Positions 5,696 through 12,070 of a stretch of DNA of 13,038 nt are shown here, in pieces (position 1 is the first letter of the stretch; each line of letters starts with the position of its first letter). The stretch covers positions 1-13,038 of the forward strand of contig JAHJSD010000030.1 of NCBI GenBank assembly GCA_018830585.1. The letters are read 5' to 3'. Source of the DNA: Patescibacteria group bacterium (GTDB lineage: Bacteria; Patescibacteriota; Microgenomatia; UBA12405; JAHJSD01). The notes under the pieces were generated by a model. That model saw only the letters and a list, made by a program, of their open reading frames with translations. It was not told the DNA's origin and ran no database searches. Position numbers and translations under genes: made by a program.

Positions 5696-7876
5696 TTACT
5701 TTTCCTTTATTTCTATAATAATATTTTCGGCCTTGGGCGGTAAAAAGTTGATAAACCTAAAAAATGACGGTTGAAAAACGATCTGATCACGATAAACACG
5801 GGAATAAGAACGAATTATTTTCTGAGCTTCACTTTTATTTTTTAGCTTAAGCTTAAGGGAAAGTTCTTCTTTGTCTATCAACGGATACGCCTTGCCCGTT
5901 ACTGAAAGTTGGCCGATAACTACGCCCTTCTCTCCAACACTATCGATTCTTGACTCGGCATCAATCGAATCCTGGTCTAAGACCATTCCTTCGGGAACTT
6001 CTTTTTCCAAAACCTTTTTTCCCAAAAGAAGTAGGTTGTTCTCGGAAAGTCTTGAAACCAAAAACTTTAGTTCCAACGTCAAACGGAAATTTTCCTTCTC
6101 TTCAGCCACTTCTGCGCTGTAGACCTCACCGATTACTTCACTCCTCAAGCTTTGTTCTAAAATCTTTCCTCCGGAACCTTCTTTTTCCAATTCTTTTTTG
6201 GCTTCGGCACTAAGTTCTTTGGTTAAAACCTCTTTCAAGTTATCCCTGTCGTTTTTGGAAACCGCCTTAACCTGCCGGCTGGTTCCTTCCGATAACGCTT
6301 CGGAATTCTTGGCCAAAAACTTATCTTCCGAAAAGTCCGCCACCGAAAAAAGACTTTGGGCCGCTAAATTATATTCAGCTCCAATATCATTCGCCGTTAT
6401 CGCCGTTATCGTTTCCCCCCAACGATCCACTCCACTAACTAAATCGGCCGTTTTGGAAGCAATCTGAACATCATCGTCCAAAACAAATTTTAACCCCCCA
6501 GGTCCGGATAAAAACGTGCCTGCCAAGAACGATTTAGTCTCGGCAGTACGATTGTAAATCGTCACTTTGCCAATCGTTTTTTCGCCAATCAACTTCTGCC
6601 CAGTAGTTGAAGCCGATTTTTCCCCCTCAAGGGTTATCTCGACATTTTCCACAGGAACAACGCCGCCGACACTATCCAGCTCTGTCGCCGAAGGGTCCAT
6701 CTTCATCTCAATCTCTTTGCTGATTTTCTCAGGGGTAACGAAAATTTCCACTTTAACACTTGAAAAATACCAAGCAGCCGTAGCTCCGGCGAGTAAAATT
6801 ATCGGTATCAGAAAAAGCCAAAGTATTTTTCCATATGATAAGGCCGGTTTAGGAAATTTAAATGAGGGGCGTTTTTTCCCTTTCGGCCTCGGTTTGGCGA
6901 TAGCCTCGGATGCAGCCGGAAAAGCTTGATCTCCAACAACCGATACGGTAACCTTTTCTCCAGAACTCGTTTCGGGTTCTTTTTCGGTCATCGCTAAAAC
7001 AGGTAAAGAGGGTTGCTCTTCCTCTTCCGATTCTTTTAGAACAGAACTTTCTTTTTTTGTCGGTATTTTGGCAACGTCCTCGGTTACAAAACCAAAGTCA
7101 AGTTCAGAATCAGGCTCTTCCGCGCCGTCCGAATTATCTTTATCCTTTTTTTCAATATCGCCTTTTTCTTCCGAGGTAATTTTTTCAACCTCTTCCAAAG
7201 CCGCCCCTTGACCAGAGACAACTTCAACAAAATAGTTAAATAAACTTCCCCAGGAAACCACCTCTACTGAGGGATCACTCTCAAAAAGACCTTCTCCGTT
7301 CCAGCGGTAACCAACTAACCTTTTTTTGGCCTCTTGGTCTATCAGCCCCCAGAAAATTAACTTTTCCGGTAAAACCCCTTCACCCCTAACTCTTTTTAAA
7401 ACTAAAACCAAATCATTAAACTCCATACCCAAACCGCCTTCGACTTCCTCTTTGCTGACTATTTCACCGGATTCGACCAAACTAACCCGGAAATGATTCT
7501 GGCTAAAATACACCGACACAAAGCTACTAAAACGTTGGGCCAAAACTTCCTCACCAATCAGAAAACCTAAAGGAGAAACCGAGAGAGATTGACAAACCTC
7601 TTTTAAAATCTGTTTTCTGGTCCCTAAAACCACACCCTTGTCGTCAATCCAAAAAGGAGAAAGGACAAAAACCGCTTCCTTGGGCCCCTCACCCAAACCG
7701 GAATCAGAAAGACACTCTCCCAGGCTGGCATCCAAAGCGGCTAAAAGATCATCTTTTTCGCTCCCGTTCCAGTCGCGTTTTTTACTGATAAAAAAGCTGC
7801 CGTCCTCTGTCACTAGGCAGGTAATAACCTCTTTTTCCTCTATCAGGATTAACCACCGACTTTGAGACTGACTCAT
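5696..7876 (-). CDS. Membrane protein: actin-fold-like cytoplasmic head, baseplate-J-like outer part
   Basis: 726 residues in clear blocks. Residues 1-225 resemble a degenerate FtsA/PilM-type actin-like domain: an opening strand pair (WLILIEEKEVITCLV), ILKEVCQSLSVSPLGFLIGEE at 90-110, a strand pair ending EVEGGLGMEF, and LPEKLIFWGL. The usual phosphate-binding DxG motifs are missing, so ATP hydrolysis is doubtful. Residues 226-310 are an acidic disordered linker and 328-344 a basic stretch (KPRPKGKKRP). A single membrane helix lies at 351-371. Residues 372-726 are beta-rich and outside, including GKVTIYNRTAETKSFLAGT (436-454), IGAEYNLAAQSLF (498-510) and a charged helix at 541-568. This outer pattern matches proteins annotated 'baseplate J/gp47 family' in Patescibacteria. 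Its role is unknown; linking an inner scaffold to the surface is inferred. TAAGGATG joins the alaS stop to this ATG, so translation is probably coupled. Confidence 0.85.
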   Translation of the reverse strand: MSQSQSRWLILIEEKEVITCLVTEDGSFFISKKRDWNGSEKDDLLAALDASLGECLSDSGLGEGPKEAVFVLSPFWIDDKGVVLGTRKQILKEVCQSLSVSPLGFLIGEEVLAQRFSSFVSVYFSQNHFRVSLVESGEIVSKEEVEGGLGMEFNDLVLVLKRVRGEGVLPEKLIFWGLIDQEAKKRLVGYRWNGEGLFESDPSVEVVSWGSLFNYFVEVVSGQGAALEEVEKITSEEKGDIEKKDKDNSDGAEEPDSELDFGFVTEDVAKIPTKKESSVLKESEEEEQPSLPVLAMTEKEPETSSGEKVTVSVVGDQAFPAASEAIAKPRPKGKKRPSFKFPKPALSYGKILWLFLIPIILLAGATAAWYFSSVKVEIFVTPEKISKEIEMKMDPSATELDSVGGVVPVENVEITLEGEKSASTTGQKLIGEKTIGKVTIYNRTAETKSFLAGTFLSGPGGLKFVLDDDVQIASKTADLVSGVDRWGETITAITANDIGAEYNLAAQSLFSVADFSEDKFLAKNSEALSEGTSRQVKAVSKNDRDNLKEVLTKELSAEAKKELEKEGSGGKILEQSLRSEVIGEVYSAEVAEEKENFRLTLELKFLVSRLSENNLLLLGKKVLEKEVPEGMVLDQDSIDAESRIDSVGEKGVVIGQLSVTGKAYPLIDKEELSLKLKLKNKSEAQKIIRSYSRVYRDQIVFQPSFFRFINFLPPKAENIIIEIKEK

Positions 7877-7878
7877 CC

Positions 7879-9693
7879 TTATTTTAGGATACCATAAATT
7901 CGTCTTTTTCCAGAGCCGGAAGACTGCTCCTTGATAATTTCAAACCTGCCAAGCTCACCGGTGGACTTTGCATGAGGCCCGCCACAGACTTCTAAAGAAG
8001 CGGTTTCTGCCGAAGACCGAACCTTCTCGGGCAAAGAACCGACACAATAAACTTTTACATCTTCCGGGTAACTTTTTCCCGGGACGGTAACAGAGCCCTT
8101 AGCCAAGGCTTCGTTTAAAGACATTACTACCGCGTTGACCGGCAAGTTTTTTTTTATTTTATCGTTAACTAAGCATTCAACCTGACTAATCTCCTCCTTG
8201 GTCAACTCCCTCGGGTGGGTAAAGTCAAAACGCAGTCTTTTTTCAGTAACATTGGAACCCACTTGGGAAACATGGTTTCCCAAGATCTCTTTCAGTGCCG
8301 CCTGCAAAAGATGGGTGGCGGTATGATAACAAATCATTTTAGTAGAATACCCCGAAAGCCCACCCTTAAACCTACCCTTGGCCGCTGTTTGCGATTTTCT
8401 ACGGTGTTCCTCTTGGGCGGTTTTGAAACCTTTTTGGTCAACAGAAAAGCCCTTTTCTTTAACCTCATCAACAATCATCTCCAAAGGGAAACCGAAACTT
8501 TCATAAACAAAAAAGGCCTGCTCGCCGCTGACGACCTGACCAGGCTTCATTTTTTCGATTATTTTTTCTATTTCCCTCAATCCCCTGTTTATCGTTCTCT
8601 CAAATTTAATCTCTTCTTCGCTGACAGCAGACAAAATTTTTTCTTTATTAACACCCAGCTCGGGATATTCACCGGCATAATTCTGTTGGTTGTTCAAAAC
8701 CGCCAAAGCTGCCTCTTGGATAAACTCCTGTTTGATTCCAAATAAATTGCCTTGCCTGATTGCCCTTCTTAGCAAACAGCGAACTACATAACCCTGCTCT
8801 TTGTTTGAGGGGACTACCCCGTCGGCAATGACAAAAACCGCCGAACGGATATGATCGGCGACAATTCTGATCGCCCGGGTAATTTGTTTATCCACTCCGT
8901 ACTTTTTCCCGGACAGTTCCTGGATTCTTTCAATAATAGGCCAAAAGATGCTGGTTTTATAATTATCGTCAAAACCGTTAATTGCTGCCAAGGTTCTTTC
9001 CACTCCGGTACCGTTATCAATATTTTTTTGTTTCGCCGCCTGATAACTGCCAGGGCCCGTTTTCTGATATTGCATTAAGACGTCATTGCCTATTTCCAGC
9101 CAGCAGGAATCGGCCGGGTTAAATTTTTGCGGCGGTTTTTGATCCTTCGGCCACCAGTAAAACATTTCCGTGCACGGGCCGCAGGGGCCGCTGTTTCCGG
9201 GGAGTTCCCACCAATTGTCTTTTTCCAAAAAAGCGATTCTTTCTTCAGCCACTCCCAATTTAAGCCAACCCGAGGCCGCCTCATTATCCCTGTCGGCATT
9301 TTTATTGCCTGAAAAAACGGTAAAAGCCAATCTGTTTTTATCCAATTTTAGTTTTTCGGTTAAAAGCAAATAACTCATTCTGATCGCCTCTTCTTTAAAA
9401 TAATCCCCCAAAGACCAATGGCCCAACATCTCAAACCAGGTGTGATGATAGGTATCGCCGACCTCTTCGATATCACCGGTCCTCAGGCATTCCTGGACAT
9501 TGGCTAATCTTTTGCCCAAAGGATGAACCTCGCCCAAAAGATAGGGCGCCAGAGGATGCATTCCGGCGGAAGTAAACAAGGCCGAAGGGTCGTCTTCAGG
9601 AATCAAAGGCGAAGACGGGATCCATTTGTGGTCCTGGCTTTCAAAAAACTGGCGGTATTTTTGGCAAAGTTCTCTGGCGTTAATCTTTTTCAT
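7879..9693 (-). CDS. alaS: Alanyl-tRNA synthetase, minimal form
   Basis: AlaRS charges tRNA-Ala with alanine in the cytoplasm and clears mischarged Ser or Gly. The class II catalytic domain begins at residue 1 (KYRQFFESQDHKWIPSSPLIP), with LFTSAGMHPLAPYLLGE, RTGDIEEVGDTYHHTWFEMLGHWS and GNSGPCGPCTEMFYW. The tRNA-recognition part follows (ADHIRSAVFVIADGVVPSNKEQGYVVRCLLRRAIR). The editing domain has H457/H461 (HTATHLL), C570 and H574 (CGGPHAKSTGELG). The protein has 604 residues against about 876 in E. coli. It ends right after the editing domain, so the C-terminal DHHA1/C-Ala domain is absent. The segment between the recognition and editing parts is also very short, with no FYAESGGQVGD-type barrel. 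ATG at 9693 gives the normal N-terminus, with a -10 box only 9 bases away and no Shine-Dalgarno site. It is transcribed together with the following membrane-protein gene. Confidence 0.96.
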   Translation of the reverse strand: MKKINARELCQKYRQFFESQDHKWIPSSPLIPEDDPSALFTSAGMHPLAPYLLGEVHPLGKRLANVQECLRTGDIEEVGDTYHHTWFEMLGHWSLGDYFKEEAIRMSYLLLTEKLKLDKNRLAFTVFSGNKNADRDNEAASGWLKLGVAEERIAFLEKDNWWELPGNSGPCGPCTEMFYWWPKDQKPPQKFNPADSCWLEIGNDVLMQYQKTGPGSYQAAKQKNIDNGTGVERTLAAINGFDDNYKTSIFWPIIERIQELSGKKYGVDKQITRAIRIVADHIRSAVFVIADGVVPSNKEQGYVVRCLLRRAIRQGNLFGIKQEFIQEAALAVLNNQQNYAGEYPELGVNKEKILSAVSEEEIKFERTINRGLREIEKIIEKMKPGQVVSGEQAFFVYESFGFPLEMIVDEVKEKGFSVDQKGFKTAQEEHRRKSQTAAKGRFKGGLSGYSTKMICYHTATHLLQAALKEILGNHVSQVGSNVTEKRLRFDFTHPRELTKEEISQVECLVNDKIKKNLPVNAVVMSLNEALAKGSVTVPGKSYPEDVKVYCVGSLPEKVRSSAETASLEVCGGPHAKSTGELGRFEIIKEQSSGSGKRRIYGILK

Positions 9694-9702
9694 TTCTGGC
9701 TA

Positions 9703-9711
9703 ATTATAACA
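9703..9711 (-). promoter_or_regulatory. extended -10 promoter of alaS, near-leaderless
   Basis: TATAAT (9703-9708) preceded by TGT gives a full extended -10 box. No good -35 box is present. Transcription would start near 9696-9697, leaving 3-4 nt before the ATG at 9693, so no room for a Shine-Dalgarno site. Confidence 0.6.
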
Positions 9712-9789
9712 AGAAATCTATCTGAATTCTCCCCAGCCCAACACCAGGGCTTCTCTTTTCCAAGGGATGAATGATTAAATATGTTTCTC

Positions 9790-9948
9790 CGTCATCCTGA
9801 GGAAGTTCCAACGACGAAGGATCCCCGCCCGCATCGCCTGACGGCTTCAGCGTCTGGCGGGCGCGGCCCTCGTGTAAAGAAAGTTGCCAACGATTAGGAG
9901 ATTCTTCCCCACCAGCAACTGCGTAGCTTTGGGCGGGTCAGAATGACG
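9790..9948. repeat. 159-bp MITE-like element with CGTCATYCTGA ends
   Basis: The ends CGTCATCCTGA (9790-9800) and TCAGAATGACG (9938-9948) are inverted copies with one mismatch. Inside is a GC-rich stem with arms CGCCCGC (9826-9832) and GCGGGCG (9857-9863). The sequence CGTCATTCTGA followed by a GAAGGATC-type core is a repeat I recognise from many bacterial intergenic regions. No coding sequence lies inside. Degenerate copies occur at 11047-11075, 11088-11097 and 11116-11151. It is probably a non-autonomous mobile or palindromic repeat. Confidence 0.7.
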
Positions 9949-10012
9949 AAATAGTTCAAGGTTAAAAATTCCAAATCATAAATTTTAAATGGTAAATTAT
10001 TAGATAGCCGAA
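9949..10012. other. AT-rich intergenic filler
   Basis: Runs of AAATTCC/AAATTTTAAAT-like sequence with no open frame of note. A similar AT-rich filler appears at 10991-11025 (AAATTTCAAAATCCAAAATT), so it may be a dispersed low-complexity repeat. No promoter or RNA gene is seen in it. Confidence 0.4.
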
Positions 10013-10065
10013 GATCGAGACTTGATTCGATCCTGGATCGAAAATCTGAAAACGATCCAGGATCG
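10013..10065. repeat. nested GATC-rich palindromes
   Basis: CGATCCTGGATCG (10028-10040) and CGATCCAGGATCG (10053-10065) are perfect inverted copies 12 bases apart. Each arm is itself a palindrome (CGATCC-N-GGATCG). A further GATCGA/TCGATC pair lies at 10013-10032. Five GATC sites fall within about 52 bases. They sit between the divergent alaS and 10232 promoters, so protein binding is possible, but a dispersed repeat is just as likely. Confidence 0.65.
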
Positions 10066-10092
10066 GGATTCCCAAATGATTAAATACGTAAA

Positions 10093-10112
10093 CCTGCCTG
10101 CCAACAGGCAGG
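10093..10112. repeat. CCTGCCTG hairpin repeat
   Basis: CCTGCCTG, loop CCAA, CAGGCAGG is a perfect 8-bp stem. I recall near-identical GCCTGCCTG/CAGGCAGGC hairpins as a frequent intergenic repeat in Patescibacteria genomes. It is followed by a weaker stem, GACCTC-AAA-GGGGTC, at 10116-10130 and then CTTTT, which could act as a weak plus-strand terminator, although nothing coding precedes it. Confidence 0.55.
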
Positions 10113-10197
10113 CCTGACCTCAAAGGGGTCCTTTTAAGACAGCCTGGTTTTCTGTATAAGGTGGACAACGATACTTCCTTTTCGTGGGCAAAAAGAA

Positions 10198-10225
10198 TAT
10201 AATTAATTTTAAGAAAAGGGGGTGA
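10198..10225 (+). promoter_or_regulatory. -10 box and strong Shine-Dalgarno site of the exported-protein gene
   Basis: TATAAT at 10198-10203 is a consensus -10, without a convincing -35 box 16-18 bases upstream. AAGGGGGTGA at 10216-10225 differs by one base from the ideal anti-16S complement and lies 6 bases before the ATG. It is the best ribosome-binding site in the window and fixes the start at 10232. Confidence 0.6.
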
Positions 10226-10231
10226 AAACAA

Positions 10232-10810
10232 ATGAAAAAATTTCTTCCGTTTATCGTGATAACAATCCTTGTCATCGCCATAATCGGCGCCGCTTTTATT
10301 TTTTCTTCTAAAAATTCAACTGTCCAGCCGGAGTCTTTAAGCGAAGAAATTGAAGAAGAAACGGCAAGCCGGCAAGAGGAGCAAGAAGAAAGTATCGTTG
10401 GCAGTTTGAAGGAGGCTTTAAGTGTGGGCCGGTCAATGGAATGCACCTGGAAAAAAGACGAAAACAATTACGGCCTTTCCAGACTTAAAAACGATCGGGT
10501 TTATACCGAGGTCGTCGCTGAAGGTAAAAAGACTCATTCCATTTTCGCCGACAACTGCAACTATACCTGGACCGAAGACGAATCCCAGGGAGTAAAAATT
10601 TGCATTGAGCCGGAAAAGACAGAAGAAGGAGAAGTTTCGCAACCTGAGGAATTTTCCTGGGAAACACCGGATATCAGCTATTCCTGCAAAGAAGTTGTTA
10701 TCTCCGATACCATTTTTGACCCGCCCGCCGGGATTGAATTTATCAACCCTTTCGAAATGATGCCAGGGGTTAATTTGCCGGAAGGAGTCGGATTGCCAAC
10801 GGGTAATTAG
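10232..10810 (+). CDS. Membrane-anchored exported protein of unknown function
   Basis: 192 residues. A short basic start and a membrane helix at about 5-25 (FLPFIVITILVIAIIGAAFIF) fit an uncleaved anchor. No lipobox cysteine is present. A very acidic linker spans about 33-54. The outer domain (about 58-192) has four cysteines (C71, C109, C124, C152), and strand-like pieces such as RVYTEVVAEGKKTHSIFAD and NYTWTEDESQGVKICIE recall small LolA-like exported proteins common in Patescibacteria. That likeness is from pattern only. The tail FDPPAGIEFINPFE resembles a closing strand of the same kind. The four cysteines could form disulphides outside the cell. The gene is a single unit: own -10 box, strong ribosome-binding site, and a hairpin-plus-T terminator 32 bases after the stop. 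It is divergent from alaS. Confidence 0.88.
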   Translation: MKKFLPFIVITILVIAIIGAAFIFSSKNSTVQPESLSEEIEEETASRQEEQEESIVGSLKEALSVGRSMECTWKKDENNYGLSRLKNDRVYTEVVAEGKKTHSIFADNCNYTWTEDESQGVKICIEPEKTEEGEVSQPEEFSWETPDISYSCKEVVISDTIFDPPAGIEFINPFEMMPGVNLPEGVGLPTGN

Positions 10811-10842
10811 GTTTCGTCAAAAGACAGGCTTTACTTTTTTTG

Positions 10843-10860
10843 CCGTGCTGTCACGGTTTT
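10843..10860 (+). terminator. intrinsic terminator of the exported-protein gene
   Basis: CCGTG, loop CTGT, CACGG, then TTTT and AATTT. The 5-bp stem is short but GC-rich and stands in the right place, about 30 bases after the stop codon at 10810. Confidence 0.55.
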
Positions 10861-11046
10861 AATTTGGTGTCGAAAAAAGATGTCTGTTTGGTTGGTGTTG
10901 AACGGTGAATTACATTTCATCGATTTTGGCTCAATTCGGCCAGATTCTTTACTTCAAGACAACAACGAAGCCAAAAACAGCAAAAAGGCTAAATTTCAAA
11001 ATCCAAAATTCAAATGTCAAAAAAACTAAGACAAAGACGCTCTGAT
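10861..11046. other. intergenic stretch, no gene seen
   Basis: No open frame with a credible start. It contains an AT-rich filler at about 10991-11025 similar in kind to the one at 9960-10000. No tRNA-like fold or promoter of quality was recognised. Confidence 0.4.
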
Positions 11047-11151
11047 AGATCCTTCGCTGCGCTCAGAATGACGAGGTTGCTCTGGCCGTCATCCTAAGCC
11101 CCCTTTACCCTCCAACGTCATCCTGAGAAATTCCGATGACGAAGGATCCCC
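11047..11151. repeat. cluster of degenerate CGTCATYCTGA repeat copies
   Basis: Three pieces lie together: an inverted end at 11047-11075 (GCGCTCAGAATGACGAG), a damaged end at 11088-11097 (GTCATCCTAA), and a good left end at 11116-11151. The last one aligns with 9790-9826 through CGTCATCCTGAG, TTCC and GACGAAGGATCCCC. The cluster reads as layered insertions or recombination remnants of the element at 9790-9948. Confidence 0.6.
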
Positions 11152-11273
11152 TTGTAGAAGGCAAGTTGCCGGAAGATGCAATCATGATCCCGGGTCGTTT
11201 CAATAAAAAGGCAAAAGGAAGAGCGAAAAAGGAAAAAGAAAAGCTGAAAGATAAAAACCGTTCGAAAGATTAA
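11136..11273 (+). CDS. possible 45-residue lysine-rich peptide, very uncertain
   Basis: The open frame begins MTKDPLVEGKLPEDA and ends in a strongly basic tail (NKKAKGRAKKEKEKLKDK). Its 5' part lies inside a copy of the intergenic repeat, and its 3' part is a purine tract, so chance is a real explanation. An inner ATG at 11184 has GGAAG 8 bases upstream and would give 29 residues. No promoter is visible. It is listed only because the reading frame is clean and too small for usual gene calling. Confidence 0.18.
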   Translation: MTKDPLVEGKLPEDAIMIPGRFNKKAKGRAKKEKEKLKDKNRSKD

Positions 11274-11335
11274 CTTTTTAGCTTTTATTTGTTCTTTTTA
11301 GCTTTTCACTATTAGTTTTTAGTTTTTTATGACGA
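11205..11335. other. purine tract followed by pyrimidine-rich tract
   Basis: A purine-rich strand at about 11205-11258 is followed by a T-rich stretch at 11274-11328 in which TTTTTAGCTTTT occurs twice. AAAAGCT and AGCTTTT could pair across the two. It looks like low-complexity spacer sequence. No gene is seen. Confidence 0.4.
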
Positions 11336-11346
11336 GGAGGGAAAGG

Positions 11347-11385
11347 TCATTCCGGGTCCCAAAGCGAAGTCGGGGTTTTCGCTTT
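11347..11385. repeat. repeat end plus AAAGCGAA hairpin
   Basis: GTCATTCCGGG at 11347-11357 looks like another worn repeat end. AAAGCGAA (11361-11368) and TTCGCTTT (11378-11385) form a perfect 8-bp stem with a 9-base G-rich loop. No T-run follows on the plus strand. Confidence 0.4.
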
Positions 11386-11410
11386 CTTGAAGACGGAGCC
11401 CTGCGAGTAA

Positions 11411-11598
11411 ACCTACGGTATCGATCCAAACGCCTTGTTGGGACGAACATACCTAAACCGGAAAACCAATTCATCCACGAGTCGCCTCAGAGCTTCAGTG
11501 TTTTTTTCGTAAGGATACGAAGAGTCTGCCTCTGGCCCTAACCGACTAACCAATTTTTTCTGAAAAAATTGAGGTAAATCTTGTCCACAGCCTAACAA
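11411..11598 (-). pseudogene. possible C-terminal remnant of a DDE transposase
   Basis: The minus-strand frame ends LRRLVDELVFRFRYVRPN and then KAFGSIP before the stop. This resembles the family ending YNxxRPHxALGxxTP of rve-type transposases such as IS3, IS481 and IS30. About 62 residues are open, and no catalytic DDE core can be read upstream because the frame is closed by a stop just before. No ribosome-binding site or good start was found. It is probably a decayed fragment among the repeats, though a chance frame cannot be ruled out. Confidence 0.3.
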
Positions 11599-11609
11599 TT
11601 TGGTAAAAT
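11581..11609 (+). promoter_or_regulatory. promoter of the 11616 gene, leaderless geometry
   Basis: TTGTCC (11581-11586), a 17-base spacer, then TAAAAT (11604-11609) preceded by TGG as an extended -10. Transcription would begin at about 11616, which is the A of the ATG itself. Confidence 0.5.
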
Positions 11610-11615
11610 ACTTTT

Positions 11616-11942
11616 ATGGGGAGAGAGAGGCCAGACCCAAACAGTCATATCGCTAGATACGTGGGGGCAGGAGGCAAGCTGGTTTTTCCAAGAAGGGGAG
11701 GCAGAAGCAGGACAAAGCTACCAGAATCAGGAAAATTTTCAGTATTCCATGCTGTTTATTCCGGAGGCAGTGGGGGTTCAACTTTTCACCTCTGGCCAGA
11801 GGTTGATAGTAGCAGAAGGGTTATTGTTCCTTGTGAGTGGGCTCACCCAATCAGGACTAAAAGGACAATACTTAGGGCTGCCGAGGAATTGGCTTCACAG
11901 GAACCAAGGTTACCAACTCCAGTTAGGGTCTGGTGGGGGTAA
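11616..11942 (+). CDS. Hypothetical 108-residue arginine-rich protein
   Basis: Not recognised. The frame opens with ATG exactly where the promoter at 11581-11609 would start transcription, so the mRNA would be leaderless. First codon positions are purine in 71 of 108 codons, which supports this frame over the overlapping one (open 11596-12051). The product has no membrane helix or signal peptide. It is rich in Gly, Arg and Ser early on (ARYVGAGGKLVFPRRGGRSR), then has a better-looking part (TFHLWPEVDSSRRVIVPCEW, IRTKRTILRAAEELASQE). All 14 arginines use AGA or AGG and none uses CGN, unlike the mixed use in rpoB, which suggests recent arrival. One cysteine and several histidines and tryptophans are present, but no known motif. 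The gene could be spurious. Confidence 0.45.
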   Translation: MGRERPDPNSHIARYVGAGGKLVFPRRGGRSRTKLPESGKFSVFHAVYSGGSGGSTFHLWPEVDSSRRVIVPCEWAHPIRTKRTILRAAEELASQEPRLPTPVRVWWG

Positions 11943-11945
11943 TTT

Positions 11946-11969
11946 GCAACACCTTTTAGCAACACCTTT
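11946..11969. repeat. short tandem direct repeat
   Basis: GCAACACCTTT occurs twice (11946-11956 and 11959-11969), separated by two bases, just after the stop at 11942. The inverted element GAAAGGTGCT recurs near 12030-12040. Possibly remnants of a hairpin pair. Function unknown. Confidence 0.4.
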
Positions 11970-12043
11970 CACAAATTCGGAAGGGATAAGACGGAAAAAA
12001 TACCAGAGATGCAGTGTCTGCTGCACCCGAAAGGTGCTAAATA

Positions 12044-12070
12044 AACACTAAAATCTTTTTCAGAAGTGTT
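12044..12070 (-). terminator. weak terminator-like hairpin after the Nudix gene
   Basis: On the minus strand AACACT (12065-12070) and AGTGTT (12044-12049) pair across a 15-base loop and are followed by TATTT. It overlaps the Nudix stop codon. The stem is short and the T-run broken, so termination is uncertain. Confidence 0.3.

Noticed and set aside
9694..10231. tRNA or other RNA gene in the alaS gap
   Set aside because: No cloverleaf-like arrangement or T-loop GTTCRANNC motif was found; the palindromes explain the structure.
9962..10467. Minus-strand open frames opposite the repeat gap and the exported-protein gene
   Set aside because: They run through palindromes and AT-rich filler or lie antisense to a well-supported gene.
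11329..11541. 70-codon plus-strand open frame
   Set aside because: Its 5' part is a worn repeat end and a hairpin, it has no ribosome-binding site, and the product is a random-looking basic peptide.
11749..12051. Plus-strand open frame in the alternative phase over the 11616 gene
   Set aside because: First codon positions are clearly less purine-rich than in the 11616 frame, and no start signal lies before its ATG.
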